The notes beneath the pieces were generated by a model. That model was not told the DNA's origin, searched no databases, and saw only the letters and a list, made by a program, of their open reading frames with translations. From Oscillospiraceae bacterium (GTDB lineage Bacteria; Bacillota; Clostridia; Oscillospirales; SIG627): DNA of 54,898 nt. The DNA lies in contig SVQO01000004.1 in assembly GCA_015065325.1 (NCBI GenBank), forward strand, positions 1 through 54,898, in the 5' to 3' direction. A program made the translations under genes and the position numbers. This document shows, in pieces, positions 23,984-32,475 of this stretch; position 1 is the stretch's first letter; every line of letters begins with the position of its first letter.

Positions 23984-25729
23984 ATGACTTTTTTTGATCT
24001 TCTCACCATGATCGGAGGACTGAGCCTGTTCCTTTTCGGTATGACCGTTATGGGGAACGCTTTGGAACGCAGAGCCGGTTCTTCCCTGAAGAACATACTG
24101 GAAAAAATCACGGGGAACGCCTTTCTCGGATTTCTCACGGGGCTGGGTGTAACCGCCGTAATTCAAAGCTCCTCCGCCACTACGGTAATGGTGGTCGGCT
24201 TCGTCAATTCGGGTCTGATGACTTTGCGTCAGGCAATCGGCGTAATTATGGGTGCCAACGTGGGAACCACCGTGACAGCTTGGATCCTCTCCCTTTCCGG
24301 GCTTTCGGGAAACAATCCCGTGATACAAATGCTCAAGCCTACCTCCTTTACCCCCGTTTTGGCTCTGATCGGAATCGTATTTTTAATGTTCGGAAAATCC
24401 ACCAAGAAAAAGGATACGGCTATGATCCTTCTGGGGTTTGCTACCTTGATGTTCGGAATGGACACTATGAGCGGTGCGGTCGAGGGGCTCAAGGACGTCC
24501 CCGCCTTCACCAAGCTCTTCCTGCTGTTTGAAAATCCCCTTCTCGGCGTCTTGGCAGGTGCTCTGCTCACAGCCGTCCTCCAGTCCAGCTCCGCATCCGT
24601 TGGTATTCTGCAAGCCCTTGCCGCCACGGGTAAGATCAGCTACGGATCTGCCATCCCGATCATTATGGGTCAAAACATCGGAACCTGCGTTACTTCCCTT
24701 CTTTCCTCGGTAGGAGCAAAAAAGAATGCCCGACGCGCCGCGTTGGTGCACCTTTCCTTCAATGTGATCGGAACGATTATTCTTCTCATTGCCTATTCCG
24801 TGGTTCGTACCGCTTTCTCCCCTGCCATTCTTCACGAAGGAGCAAGTCTCGCGGGCATCGCCGTTTGCCACTCGGCGTTTAACGCGGTCTGCACGGTGAT
24901 CCTATTCCCCTGTGCCGGCCTTTTGGAAAAGCTTTCCATTCGTCTGATCCCCGACGGCGAACGGGAGGAGGACGTGGTGGAGCTGGACGAACGACTGCTG
25001 GTCACTCCCGCCGTTGCCCTTCAGCGTTGCCATGAAACAGTTCTGGATATGGCAAGAGATTCCTTTAAGGCACTGAAGATCGCGCTGGACGCACAAAACG
25101 CATACGCTCCCGAAACGGAGCAGGCTGTGCGGGACGCCGAGGAACGGGTGGACCGTTACGAGGACGTTCTCGGCTCTTATTTGGTTAAGCTGAGTATGAA
25201 GCCCTTAACGGAAACGGAAAACCGACACGTGGCAAAGTACTTGAAAATGATCGGAGATTTTGAACGTATTTCCGACCACGGCGTCAACATCGTCGAGGCC
25301 GCCGCCGAAATGCAGGAGAAGCAGATCGTCTTTACGCCCGAGGGTCAGAAGGAGCTAAGCACCATTTCCGATGCCGTCAGCGAGATCGCAGAGCTGACCC
25401 TTGCCGCCTTAGAAAAAGGAGATCGCACCGCCGCCGATACCATCGAACCGCTGGAGGAGATCATCGACGGCTTAAAGGAGGATCTGCGCACGCGGCACAT
25501 CACCCGCTTGCAGGCAGGAAAATGCACCATCGCCGCAGGCTTCGTCTGGTCGGATCTGCTCACCGATCTGGAGCGCGTTTCCGACCACTGCTCCAACGTA
25601 GCGGGGTGTCTTATGGAAATGGAGCGGGACGAAATGGATCTGCACGACGCACTCCGTAAATTCCGCAGTGAAAGCGAAACCTACCGTAAGAATCTGGAGC
25701 TTTACAACGAAAAGTATTCCCTTCCCTGA
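23984..25729 (+). CDS. Na/Pi cotransporter family protein with PhoU-like domain
   Basis: A 581-residue membrane protein. The N-terminal 330 residues hold two inverted NptA/PNaS repeats, each with the QSSS motif (VIQSSSATT near 65 and VLQSSSASV near 200). The C-terminal region (about 345-575) is a helical PhoU-like cytoplasmic domain. Family members import phosphate with sodium, and fused PhoU domains probably regulate flux. The ATG follows AGGAG. It is monocistronic, with its own promoter and terminator. No pho regulon box was recognised. Confidence 0.9.
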   Translation: MTFFDLLTMIGGLSLFLFGMTVMGNALERRAGSSLKNILEKITGNAFLGFLTGLGVTAVIQSSSATTVMVVGFVNSGLMTLRQAIGVIMGANVGTTVTAWILSLSGLSGNNPVIQMLKPTSFTPVLALIGIVFLMFGKSTKKKDTAMILLGFATLMFGMDTMSGAVEGLKDVPAFTKLFLLFENPLLGVLAGALLTAVLQSSSASVGILQALAATGKISYGSAIPIIMGQNIGTCVTSLLSSVGAKKNARRAALVHLSFNVIGTIILLIAYSVVRTAFSPAILHEGASLAGIAVCHSAFNAVCTVILFPCAGLLEKLSIRLIPDGEREEDVVELDERLLVTPAVALQRCHETVLDMARDSFKALKIALDAQNAYAPETEQAVRDAEERVDRYEDVLGSYLVKLSMKPLTETENRHVAKYLKMIGDFERISDHGVNIVEAAAEMQEKQIVFTPEGQKELSTISDAVSEIAELTLAALEKGDRTAADTIEPLEEIIDGLKEDLRTRHITRLQAGKCTIAAGFVWSDLLTDLERVSDHCSNVAGCLMEMERDEMDLHDALRKFRSESETYRKNLELYNEKYSLP

Positions 25730-25736
25730 ATATGGC

Positions 25737-25772
25737 AAAAAACGCAGGAAAACCGTTTTTCCTGCGTTTTTT
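25737..25772 (+). terminator. Intrinsic terminator of the Na/Pi gene
   Basis: AAAAAACGCAGGAAAA and its complement (25737-25752, 25757-25772) with a 4-base loop and terminal T tract. Confidence 0.88.
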
Positions 25773-25870
25773 ACGGAAAAAAGCGTTTGTTTTACCAAAA
25801 AAGCACTTTTCTTTTCATACCTTTTATGTTAGTATATTAAAAACACTATTAAACGTTTTAAGGAGTAATT

Positions 25871-26140
25871 ATGAAAGCAGTTATTACCGTCGTAGGAAAA
25901 GACGCCGTAGGCATTCTGGCAAAGGTTTCCGTGCTTTGCGCGGAAAACGGTGGCAATATTATCGACGTGACCCAAACCGTTATGCAGGATATGTTCTGTA
26001 TGATCATGCTTTGCGATACCAAGGAGCTTTCCGTCCCCTTCTCCGATTTCGTAGATCTGGCGGAAAAGCTGGGTGAAGAAAACAACCTGAAGATTCACGT
26101 AATGCACGAGGATCTTTTTAACTCCATGCACAGAATTTAA
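25871..26140 (+). CDS. ACT domain-containing protein (UPF0237/GcvR-like)
   Basis: An 89-residue single ACT domain of beta-alpha-beta fold. It starts MKAVITVVGKDAVGILAK and contains the GGNIIDVTQT ligand-binding turn typical of UPF0237 proteins. ACT domains bind small molecules, often amino acids, and regulate a partner. A strong TTAAGGAG precedes the ATG. It lies 9 bp upstream of the PFL/DUF711 gene, a pairing seen in many Firmicutes and archaea, so it may sense a metabolite for that protein. Function remains unassigned. Confidence 0.9.
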   Translation: MKAVITVVGKDAVGILAKVSVLCAENGGNIIDVTQTVMQDMFCMIMLCDTKELSVPFSDFVDLAEKLGEENNLKIHVMHEDLFNSMHRI

Positions 26141-26149
26141 GGAGGCATT

Positions 26150-27511
26150 ATGCTAAATACCAAGGACATTCTGGAAACGATCTCCATGATTCAGGATGAA
26201 AATCTGGATATCCGTACCGTTACCATGGGAATTTCCCTAATCGATTGCATCGACCCGGATATTGACAGGGCTTGCGAGAAGGTCTATCAGAAGATCTGCG
26301 AGAAAGCCAAGAATCTCGTTCCCGTATGCGAGGAAATTGAAAAAACCTACGGAATTCCCATTATCAACAAAAGAATCGCCGTAACCCCGATCGCTATGCT
26401 TGCCGCTGCCTGCAAGGGTCAAAATCCCGTAAAGTTTGCCCACACGCTGGAGAAATGCGCACAGACCTGCGGTGTAAACTTCATCGGCGGATACAGCGCG
26501 CTGGTACAGAAGGGCTTTGCCTCCGGTGATAAGGAACTGATGGAAAGCATTCCCGAAGCACTTGCCACCACCGAGCACGTTTGCGCTTCCGTCAACATCG
26601 GCTCCACCAAGGCGGGAATCAATATGGACGCGGTAAAGATGATGGGCAGGATCGTTCGCGAGGCTGCCGAGTTGACCGCCGACCGTCAGTGCATCGGCGC
26701 CGCAAAGCTGGTGGTCTTTTGCAACGCTCCCGAGGATAACCCCTTTATGGCAGGCGCATTCCACGGTGTAGGCGAAGCAGATACGGTCATTAACGTAGGC
26801 GTATCCGGCCCCGGTGTGGTCCGTGCCGCCTTGGCAAAGCTTCCCAAGGACGCTCCCATCGATCAAGTTGCGGACCTGATCAAAAAGACCGCGTTCAAGA
26901 TCACCCGCATGGGTCAGCTGGTCGCAAAGGAGGCTTCCACGCGTCTCGGCTTCCCCTTCGGAATCGTTGACCTTTCTCTGGCTCCTACCCCCGCCATCGG
27001 CGACAGCGTTGCATACATACTGGAGGAAATGGGTCTGGAGACCTGTGGCTGTTGCGGTACCACCGCTTGCCTTGCCCTCCTCAACGACGCCGTAAAAAAA
27101 GGCGGTGTTATGGCATCCAGCCACATTGGAGGACTTTCCGGTGCCTTTATTCCCGTAACCGAGGATGCGGGTATGATCGCCGCAGCAACCGACGGAACGC
27201 TGATTTTGGAAAAGCTGGAGGCAATGACCGCAGTTTGCTCCGTAGGTCTGGATATGATCAATATCCCCGGTGACACCACTGCCGAGGTGATCTCCGCCAT
27301 TATTGCAGACGAAGCCGCGATCGGCATGGTCAATTCCAAGACCACCGCTTGCCGTTTGATCCCCGCCATCGGGAAAAAGGTAGGCGATACCCTTTCCTTC
27401 GGCGGACTTTTGGGTGAGGGTCCCGTGATGGCAGTCAACACGAAGTCTCCCAAGGTCTTTATTCATCGCGGAGGAAGATTGCCTGCTCCCATGCAGAGTC
27501 TGAAGAACTGA
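26150..27511 (+). CDS. PFL family protein (DUF711)
   Basis: A 453-residue cytoplasmic protein of the UPF0210/DUF711 family, sharing the pyruvate-formate-lyase-like fold by annotation. Conserved segments include [46 protein letters not shown] and [21 protein letters not shown] cannot identify the glycyl-radical motif of true PFL, so it should not be a radical formate lyase. It is co-transcribed with the upstream ACT-domain gene after AAGGAGG, and followed two bases later by a methyltransferase gene. The function is unknown. Confidence 0.9.
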   Translation: MLNTKDILETISMIQDENLDIRTVTMGISLIDCIDPDIDRACEKVYQKICEKAKNLVPVCEEIEKTYGIPIINKRIAVTPIAMLAAACKGQNPVKFAHTLEKCAQTCGVNFIGGYSALVQKGFASGDKELMESIPEALATTEHVCASVNIGSTKAGINMDAVKMMGRIVREAAELTADRQCIGAAKLVVFCNAPEDNPFMAGAFHGVGEADTVINVGVSGPGVVRAALAKLPKDAPIDQVADLIKKTAFKITRMGQLVAKEASTRLGFPFGIVDLSLAPTPAIGDSVAYILEEMGLETCGCCGTTACLALLNDAVKKGGVMASSHIGGLSGAFIPVTEDAGMIAAATDGTLILEKLEAMTAVCSVGLDMINIPGDTTAEVISAIIADEAAIGMVNSKTTACRLIPAIGKKVGDTLSFGGLLGEGPVMAVNTKSPKVFIHRGGRLPAPMQSLKN

Positions 27512-27512
27512 T

Positions 27513-28688
27513 ATGCTAAGACCCGTATTGGAAGAGATCTCTTTGCAGGAAAAGCTTCTTTCCAAGGCCGTGCTCAGCGCACCCGGAAAAAAGGACCCTG
27601 CACTTCCCTTTAAAATCGTCATTGTAAAAAAAGAAAAAGGTGGGGACCTCCCCACCTTTTCCGCAGAGGAATTCATCGGGCAAAAGACCTTTCATAAAAG
27701 TCTTTCCCGAAAGGAGCTGGACGATTACATTCTTGAAAAAAGTCAGCTTTGCGCCTTTCGTCAGATCGGACTTTTCACCGAGGAAAAGGAGATCTCCTTC
27801 CGCATTTCCAAAAAGGGAAAGATCGCCCGCAGCGTAAATACCAAAAATCAGACCCCCACCGAGAAAGCATCTCACAATCGCGAGAAGAATTATCTCATCC
27901 GCGAGGGGGACGCAGTTCCCTTTATGGTGGATCTCGGGGTCTTCACCAAGGAAGGCAAGGTTGTGGCGGCAAAATACGATAAATTTCGCCAGATCAACCG
28001 TTTCATCGAGATCGTGGATCACGCTTTTGCGGACTTTGAAAAGGACGAGATCACGGTTTTGGATTTCGGCTGCGGAAAAAGCTACCTGACCTTTTTTATC
28101 TATTACTATTTTGCCGTTTTAAAGAAAAAGCGGGTGCATATTACCGGCTACGATCTGAAGGCAGACGTAGTGGAGCATTGTAACCTGCTTGCCAAAAAAT
28201 ACGGCTATCACGGTCTGCGCTTTGTGGTGGCAGACGTAACGCGGGACGTGCTGTCCGATGAAAAGATCGATTTCGTCATTTCCCTGCACGCTTGCGACAT
28301 TGCCACGGACTTTGCCCTAAACTACGCACTGGAAAAGGACGTGCCTTATATTTTCTCCGTCCCCTGTTGTCAGCACGAGATCAACTCCGCGATCAAAAAA
28401 GGCGGCGGAGATCTGGATCCCTTTCTGTCTCACGGCATTTTTAAGGAGAGAATGAGCGCACTTTTAACCGACGTGATCCGCACCGAGATCCTGGAGGCAG
28501 AGGGGTATCGGGTGGACGTTTTGGAATTCGTGGATTTTGCCCATTCCCCCAAAAATCTGATGCTCCGTGCCAAAAAGAAGAAAAACGCGGGAAAGAAAAA
28601 TACGGATCACATCGAAAAAATGGAACAAGCCTACGGATTTACCCAAACGCTGTATCATTTACGAAAAGGAGAAAAGCATGACGGATAA
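27513..28688 (+). CDS. SAM-dependent methyltransferase
   Basis: A 391-residue class I methyltransferase. The N-terminal 150 residues are a family-specific region. The C-terminal Rossmann domain has motif I VLDFGCGKSYLTF near 182, the acidic motif II GYDLKADVVE, and SLHACDIATD followed by PCCQHEI. The last features resemble the C-terminal half of rRNA/tRNA methyltransferases found in Clostridia. The target is unknown. The start is weakly supported (no good ribosome-binding site), consistent with coupling to the gene ending one base before. A strong hairpin lies inside the frame at 27635-27660. Confidence 0.8.
   Translation: MLRPVLEEISLQEKLLSKAVLSAPGKKDPALPFKIVIVKKEKGGDLPTFSAEEFIGQKTFHKSLSRKELDDYILEKSQLCAFRQIGLFTEEKEISFRISKKGKIARSVNTKNQTPTEKASHNREKNYLIREGDAVPFMVDLGVFTKEGKVVAAKYDKFRQINRFIEIVDHAFADFEKDEITVLDFGCGKSYLTFFIYYYFAVLKKKRVHITGYDLKADVVEHCNLLAKKYGYHGLRFVVADVTRDVLSDEKIDFVISLHACDIATDFALNYALEKDVPYIFSVPCCQHEINSAIKKGGGDLDPFLSHGIFKERMSALLTDVIRTEILEAEGYRVDVLEFVDFAHSPKNLMLRAKKKKNAGKKNTDHIEKMEQAYGFTQTLYHLRKGEKHDG
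27635..27660 (-). other. Terminator-like hairpin inside the methyltransferase gene
   Basis: AAAAGGTGGGGA and its exact complement (27635-27646, 27649-27660), separated by CC, form a perfect 12-bp stem. On the minus strand it is followed by TTTTTCTTTTTTT-like sequence, making a good intrinsic terminator for antisense transcription. On the plus strand the T tract is only four bases. Confidence 0.5.
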
Positions 28689-29628
28689 AGCGATGGAGCT
28701 CCTTCCCGAGGATATTTCCGACTCTTTGGAAATCCTCAAGGACAAGGAGGTTTACGTTACGGGCGGCACGCTTTACGTAGTAGCCACTCCCATCGGCAGG
28801 ATCGTGGATATTTCCGTCCGAGCCATCAAGGTTTTGGAGGGCGTAGATCTGATCGCCGCCGAAGATACCCGAAGAAGCTATATTCTGCTGAATATTCTGG
28901 GGATCCGCAAGGAAGTCATCTCCAACCAAAAATTCAACGAGCACCGCAAGACCGAGCGTTTTTTGCAGGATCTGCGCGACGGAAAGAGCATTGCCGTCAT
29001 TTCCGATGCAGGCACGCCCTGCATTTCCGACCCCGGAAACGAACTGATCAAGCGCGCCGTTGAGGAAGGCTTCCCCGTGGTTCCCGTCCCCGGTGCCTGT
29101 GCAGCGGTCAGCGGGATCTCCGTTTCCGGCTTTGACCTTACTTCCTTTCTGTTTTGCGGATTTTTCCCGAAGGATAACACGGACCGCAAAAAGGAGCTGG
29201 AGCGTTTGGAAAGCGGTGTAACCCGCACTTATATTTATTACGAATCCCCCAAAAGGATCCTAAAGACTATGGCTTTTCTGGCAGAAAAGCTGCCCGAGGC
29301 TCGGGTCTGTCTTTGCAACGATCTGACTAAGACCCACGAGCGCTTTTATCGCGGTTCGGCAAAAGAGGTTCTTGACGAATTGGAGGTAAATCCCAATGCG
29401 GAAAAGGGAGAATTCACCCTGATCGTCGAAGCACCCGAGAAAAAGGAAGACGCGACAGACGCCCTTCCACCCACCTCGCCTCACGCCGCCTTGATCGACG
29501 CGATGATCGGAGGTGCCGAAACCTTGCGCGACGCCATCGAAGCCGTTCTCGCCGAAGGCAACTCCCCCTTTAAGAAAAACGAATTGAAGGAAGCCGCCAT
29601 CGCCATCAAATCTCTGTTCAAGGAATGA
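28678..29628 (+). CDS. rsmI: 16S rRNA (cytidine-1402-2'-O)-methyltransferase
   Basis: A 316-residue SAM-dependent enzyme of the tetrapyrrole-methylase fold. It 2'-O-methylates C1402 of 16S rRNA in the decoding centre. Diagnostic blocks are GTLYVVATPIGRIVDIS, AAEDTRRSY, VISDAGTPCISDPG and the VPVPGACA loop. ATG at 28678 follows AAAAGGAG and overlaps the preceding methyltransferase by 11 bp. It carries about 30 residues before the usual RsmI N-terminus (GGTLYVVATP begins near residue 31), which is unusual; no better internal start with a ribosome-binding site is evident. Confidence 0.92.
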   Translation: MTDKAMELLPEDISDSLEILKDKEVYVTGGTLYVVATPIGRIVDISVRAIKVLEGVDLIAAEDTRRSYILLNILGIRKEVISNQKFNEHRKTERFLQDLRDGKSIAVISDAGTPCISDPGNELIKRAVEEGFPVVPVPGACAAVSGISVSGFDLTSFLFCGFFPKDNTDRKKELERLESGVTRTYIYYESPKRILKTMAFLAEKLPEARVCLCNDLTKTHERFYRGSAKEVLDELEVNPNAEKGEFTLIVEAPEKKEDATDALPPTSPHAALIDAMIGGAETLRDAIEAVLAEGNSPFKKNELKEAAIAIKSLFKE

Positions 29629-29643
29629 AATAAAAAAAAGGAA

Positions 29644-29676
29644 CTCCCACACAACAGAAATTCTGCTGTGTGGGAG
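29644..29676. terminator. Bidirectional terminator
   Basis: A 14-bp stem with one mismatch and a 5-base loop. It is followed by ATTTTATT on the plus strand and TTCCTTTTTTTT on the minus strand, and separates convergent rsmI and the dockerin-bearing gene. Confidence 0.85.
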
Positions 29677-29690
29677 ATTTTATTACCGAG

Positions 29691-31505
29691 TTAATACAAA
29701 GGGTAGCTTTCGGGGAAATTGGTGTGGAACAGGAGATAAATGGCGTCGTCCATATCTGCCGTTCCGCTTCCGTCAAAATCCCCGGACTGCCAAAGGACGT
29801 AGGTATCGGGGAAATTGAAGTGGAACAGGAGATAAATGGCATCCTCGATATTGACTCCGCCCACGCCGTCCAGATCACCGCGCTCCCGTTCCTCGGGAGG
29901 AATGATGGGAGTGGGCGGTGCGGGAGTCAGCGGTTCTACGTTCAGGGTAATGGTATAGGTCCTGACCGTTCCGTTTGCGGCAGTACAATGAATCGTCAGT
30001 GTATTTACCCCGGGAGAAACGGAAACTGTTCCCAGATCGCCGCTAAGCACCGCGGAGCCGCTTGCCGCCGTAGCACCTACGGTAACGTAGGAAAGACCAC
30101 CCCGGATGCTGAGAGCATAGGAAACTCTGCCGTTATATAAGCCATCGTAAAAATCGAAGGTAGGAGTCAGCGCATAGCCATCCACGGTCAAATTCGTCAA
30201 ATAATTATTGGGACTTCCTGCCGCGACGGGTGCCGCACAGGGGGTGGCGGGCATATTGTTATATACGGGAATGGAGAAGGTGAAGCCTGTTTCCAGCATT
30301 CTCAAAGAAATATATTTATTCTTCTGAATTCTGCCTTCACTGAGGGCGGCGGCAACGTTCGTCATATACTGGTGAGAGGCAACGTTGTTTTTATCCACCA
30401 CGTTATATTTCTGATAATAGGGCGTATTTTGTCCGCGTGCAATATAATTGTTGCCGATGATACTGCCCCCCGCAAGGATCGCCTTATAGGGAGTGTTCCA
30501 CCCGTTGTTCTTGGCGTAGATCATACCGTCGCCGGCACCGTTGTAGGCACCAATATTAAAAAAGTTATAATATCCCTCGTAGCCCGGATAGGTGCCGAGA
30601 CTGCAGGCGGAGCCGCCCCAGCCAACCTCCTGAATACAGCGGGCCACCAGATGGAAGGCACTGACGTTGTAGGTGCTTGCCGCATCCAGAAAAGCCCTTG
30701 CGTAGGAGACGGTCTCGCCTGCCGCATTCACGGTGGTTTTTCCTTCCATAAAGGTACCCGAGAGCATCATAGCAATATTTTCCTCAGTCTGAGACGTTGG
30801 CGAAAATGCCAAAAGCTCAAATTGGAACAAATCTGTTTCATTCAGAAAGTTTCTGGGATCCATATAGTAGGCGACCATATCGGGATGGGCTTGATACCAG
30901 TTTCTTCCCTCTTTCACAAAATAGGTATCCGTTTCCCAATCGTAAGCTCCGGGAGCGGTGGAATAATGGGAAATAATACCGTCGTTGATATAGCTCCATC
31001 CAAGTCGGTTCTCCAAAGCCTGAACCGAAGCCCAATCCAAGCCCGTATTATAGGCGACGAAATTCCAGGAGGGGTGTTGCTGATGCAAAGCCGTAAGAGC
31101 TGCCTTATAGTCCTCGGGAAAAGCAGCAAGCTGCGTTTCAAAATCCGGATTTTCCTCCTCCATCGGAGGAAGCTCGGGATCATAGGTGGGGATCACGCTG
31201 ACGTAGTCGCTTCGCATATAGCCCGTAAGGGTCTGACCGCCGTATACAAAGGAAATGCGATACCAGGGAATGCTGCCGCCTCCGGCATCCGAGCTTTCCT
31301 CGAGCACCGTGACGCTGTGTCCGCTGTTGAGCTGAACGCCGATCTTGGAAAAACCGGTGCCGGGGCCGCTTCGAACGTTCACGCCGTTTCCCGTTACGAC
31401 ACCTGCACTCTCCGCAAAAGCATTGACAGGGAGCAAAATGAATACCAATACCAATGAAAGCAAAATAGAGACGGCAAGCACTGCCGTTTTTTTCGTTCCG
31501 ACCAT
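29691..31505 (-). CDS. Secreted glucosaminidase with SH3b, cadherin-like and dockerin-type domains
   Basis: A 604-residue exported protein. It has a signal peptide (about 1-32) and a bacterial SH3 domain (36-106, with NGVNVRSGPG). An N-acetylglucosaminidase-like domain follows (about 120-415); its EVGWGGS motif near residue 293 matches the GH73 catalytic Glu region, and YYNFFNIGAY the following block. Then come a cadherin-like beta-sandwich (435-525), a Pro-rich linker and two dockerin-type repeats (545-603), each a DxDGxG calcium loop plus DAIYLLFH helix. It should cleave peptidoglycan glycan strands at the cell surface. The dockerin implies anchoring to a cohesin partner not encoded here. 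Confidence 0.85.
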   Translation of the reverse strand: MVGTKKTAVLAVSILLSLVLVFILLPVNAFAESAGVVTGNGVNVRSGPGTGFSKIGVQLNSGHSVTVLEESSDAGGGSIPWYRISFVYGGQTLTGYMRSDYVSVIPTYDPELPPMEEENPDFETQLAAFPEDYKAALTALHQQHPSWNFVAYNTGLDWASVQALENRLGWSYINDGIISHYSTAPGAYDWETDTYFVKEGRNWYQAHPDMVAYYMDPRNFLNETDLFQFELLAFSPTSQTEENIAMMLSGTFMEGKTTVNAAGETVSYARAFLDAASTYNVSAFHLVARCIQEVGWGGSACSLGTYPGYEGYYNFFNIGAYNGAGDGMIYAKNNGWNTPYKAILAGGSIIGNNYIARGQNTPYYQKYNVVDKNNVASHQYMTNVAAALSEGRIQKNKYISLRMLETGFTFSIPVYNNMPATPCAAPVAAGSPNNYLTNLTVDGYALTPTFDFYDGLYNGRVSYALSIRGGLSYVTVGATAASGSAVLSGDLGTVSVSPGVNTLTIHCTAANGTVRTYTITLNVEPLTPAPPTPIIPPEERERGDLDGVGGVNIEDAIYLLFHFNFPDTYVLWQSGDFDGSGTADMDDAIYLLFHTNFPESYPLY

Positions 31506-31555
31506 CAATATTCACATCCTTTCCCCGAAAAATCTTTTCACAAAAAAACAATGTA

Positions 31556-31584
31556 ATTTTATCACAATTTCGCCTGCAAGTCAA
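31556..31584 (-). promoter_or_regulatory. Promoter of the glucosaminidase gene
   Basis: Minus-strand TTGACT (31584-31579) and TAAAAT (31561-31556) with a 17-bp spacer, 51 bp upstream of the start. Confidence 0.75.
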
Positions 31585-31620
31585 GAATCGACAGAAATCC
31601 ATTTTTCGGAACTGCAGAGG

Positions 31621-31650
31621 AAAAAGAGACGACCCCGTTTTTCGAGGTCG
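31621..31650 (-). terminator. Terminator of the isomerase/oxidoreductase operon
   Basis: CGACCTCG pairs with CGGGGTCG (31650-31643, 31637-31630, one G-T wobble), followed on the minus strand by TCTCTTTTT. Confidence 0.7.
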
Positions 31651-31659
31651 CCGTACACC

Positions 31660-32475
31660 TTATAAACCAAAGCGCTCTTTTAAGTAGGAGCGGCTTCGCG
31701 CAGCATCCGCAAGGGGATTGGGGGAGCTGTCCTGCTCCACCACGAGATACTCCGCGCCTGACGCGCGACAGGCGTCGATCGCCGCTTCCCAATTCTCTAC
31801 TCCGTAACCGACGGGAGCGTAGGAAAAGCCTGCAAGGCTCTTTTTCTCCGGCTTTTCATAGCCCTTGGAAAGAAGCTTGTAGATGGGCTCGGACGGAAGG
31901 CGGGACAGATTATAATCCTTCAGATGAACCACCGGCACCTTGCCTGCATAGCGCTTCAGGAAGGCGGCGGGTTCTTCCCCGCCGTAGCTGATCCAGCACA
32001 GGTCCGGCTCGGGCAATACCGACGGAAACAGCTCCCGAAGCAATCGGTGGATCAAAAGCTCGTCCCCCATGGGAGTAAATTCGAAATCGTGATTATGGTA
32101 CAATAGCTGAAACCCTTCGGCTCGGAAAAAGCTTCCCATTTCCTTAAAAAGGGCGAGAGTTTCATCCCAATTTTCCGTAAACGCCGTCAGCCTTCCTGCG
32201 GGGATCGGGATGACGGAATAAAAAGCGTCCACGTCCTTCAGATAAGAAAGCACGTCCTCCCGATCCTGCTGAAAAAGGGCAGGTGAGGAATGGACGGAAA
32301 CGCAGGTAAGACCGACGTCAGCAAGCGTCCGATGCATTTCCGCTCCCGAAAGACCGTACCGACCTCCTGCAAGCTCTACGTAATCGTAGCCCATATTCTT
32401 CACTGCACGAAGCGTTTCGGGAAGACTTACATTCAGTGCCTCTCGGACGGAGTAAAGCTGGAGACCGATCTTCAT
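31660..32475 (-). CDS. Sugar phosphate isomerase/epimerase family protein (TIM barrel)
   Basis: A 271-residue xylose-isomerase-like TIM barrel of the AP-endonuclease-2 family. Metal-ligand regions are visible as DYVELAGG, YHNHDFEF, VVHLKDYN and LVVEQD. Such proteins isomerise or epimerise keto-sugars and inosose-type compounds. It overlaps the upstream oxidoreductase stop by 4 bp, and that pair is common in catabolic clusters for uncommon sugars or polyols. The substrate cannot be assigned. The divergent AraC regulator may respond to it. Confidence 0.85.
   Translation of the reverse strand: MKIGLQLYSVREALNVSLPETLRAVKNMGYDYVELAGGRYGLSGAEMHRTLADVGLTCVSVHSSPALFQQDREDVLSYLKDVDAFYSVIPIPAGRLTAFTENWDETLALFKEMGSFFRAEGFQLLYHNHDFEFTPMGDELLIHRLLRELFPSVLPEPDLCWISYGGEEPAAFLKRYAGKVPVVHLKDYNLSRLPSEPIYKLLSKGYEKPEKKSLAGFSYAPVGYGVENWEAAIDACRASGAEYLVVEQDSSPNPLADAARSRSYLKERFGL

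Noticed and set aside
27513..28022. Long open frame on the minus strand inside the methyltransferase gene
   Set aside because: No ribosome-binding site and no recognisable domain; it mirrors the real plus-strand gene.
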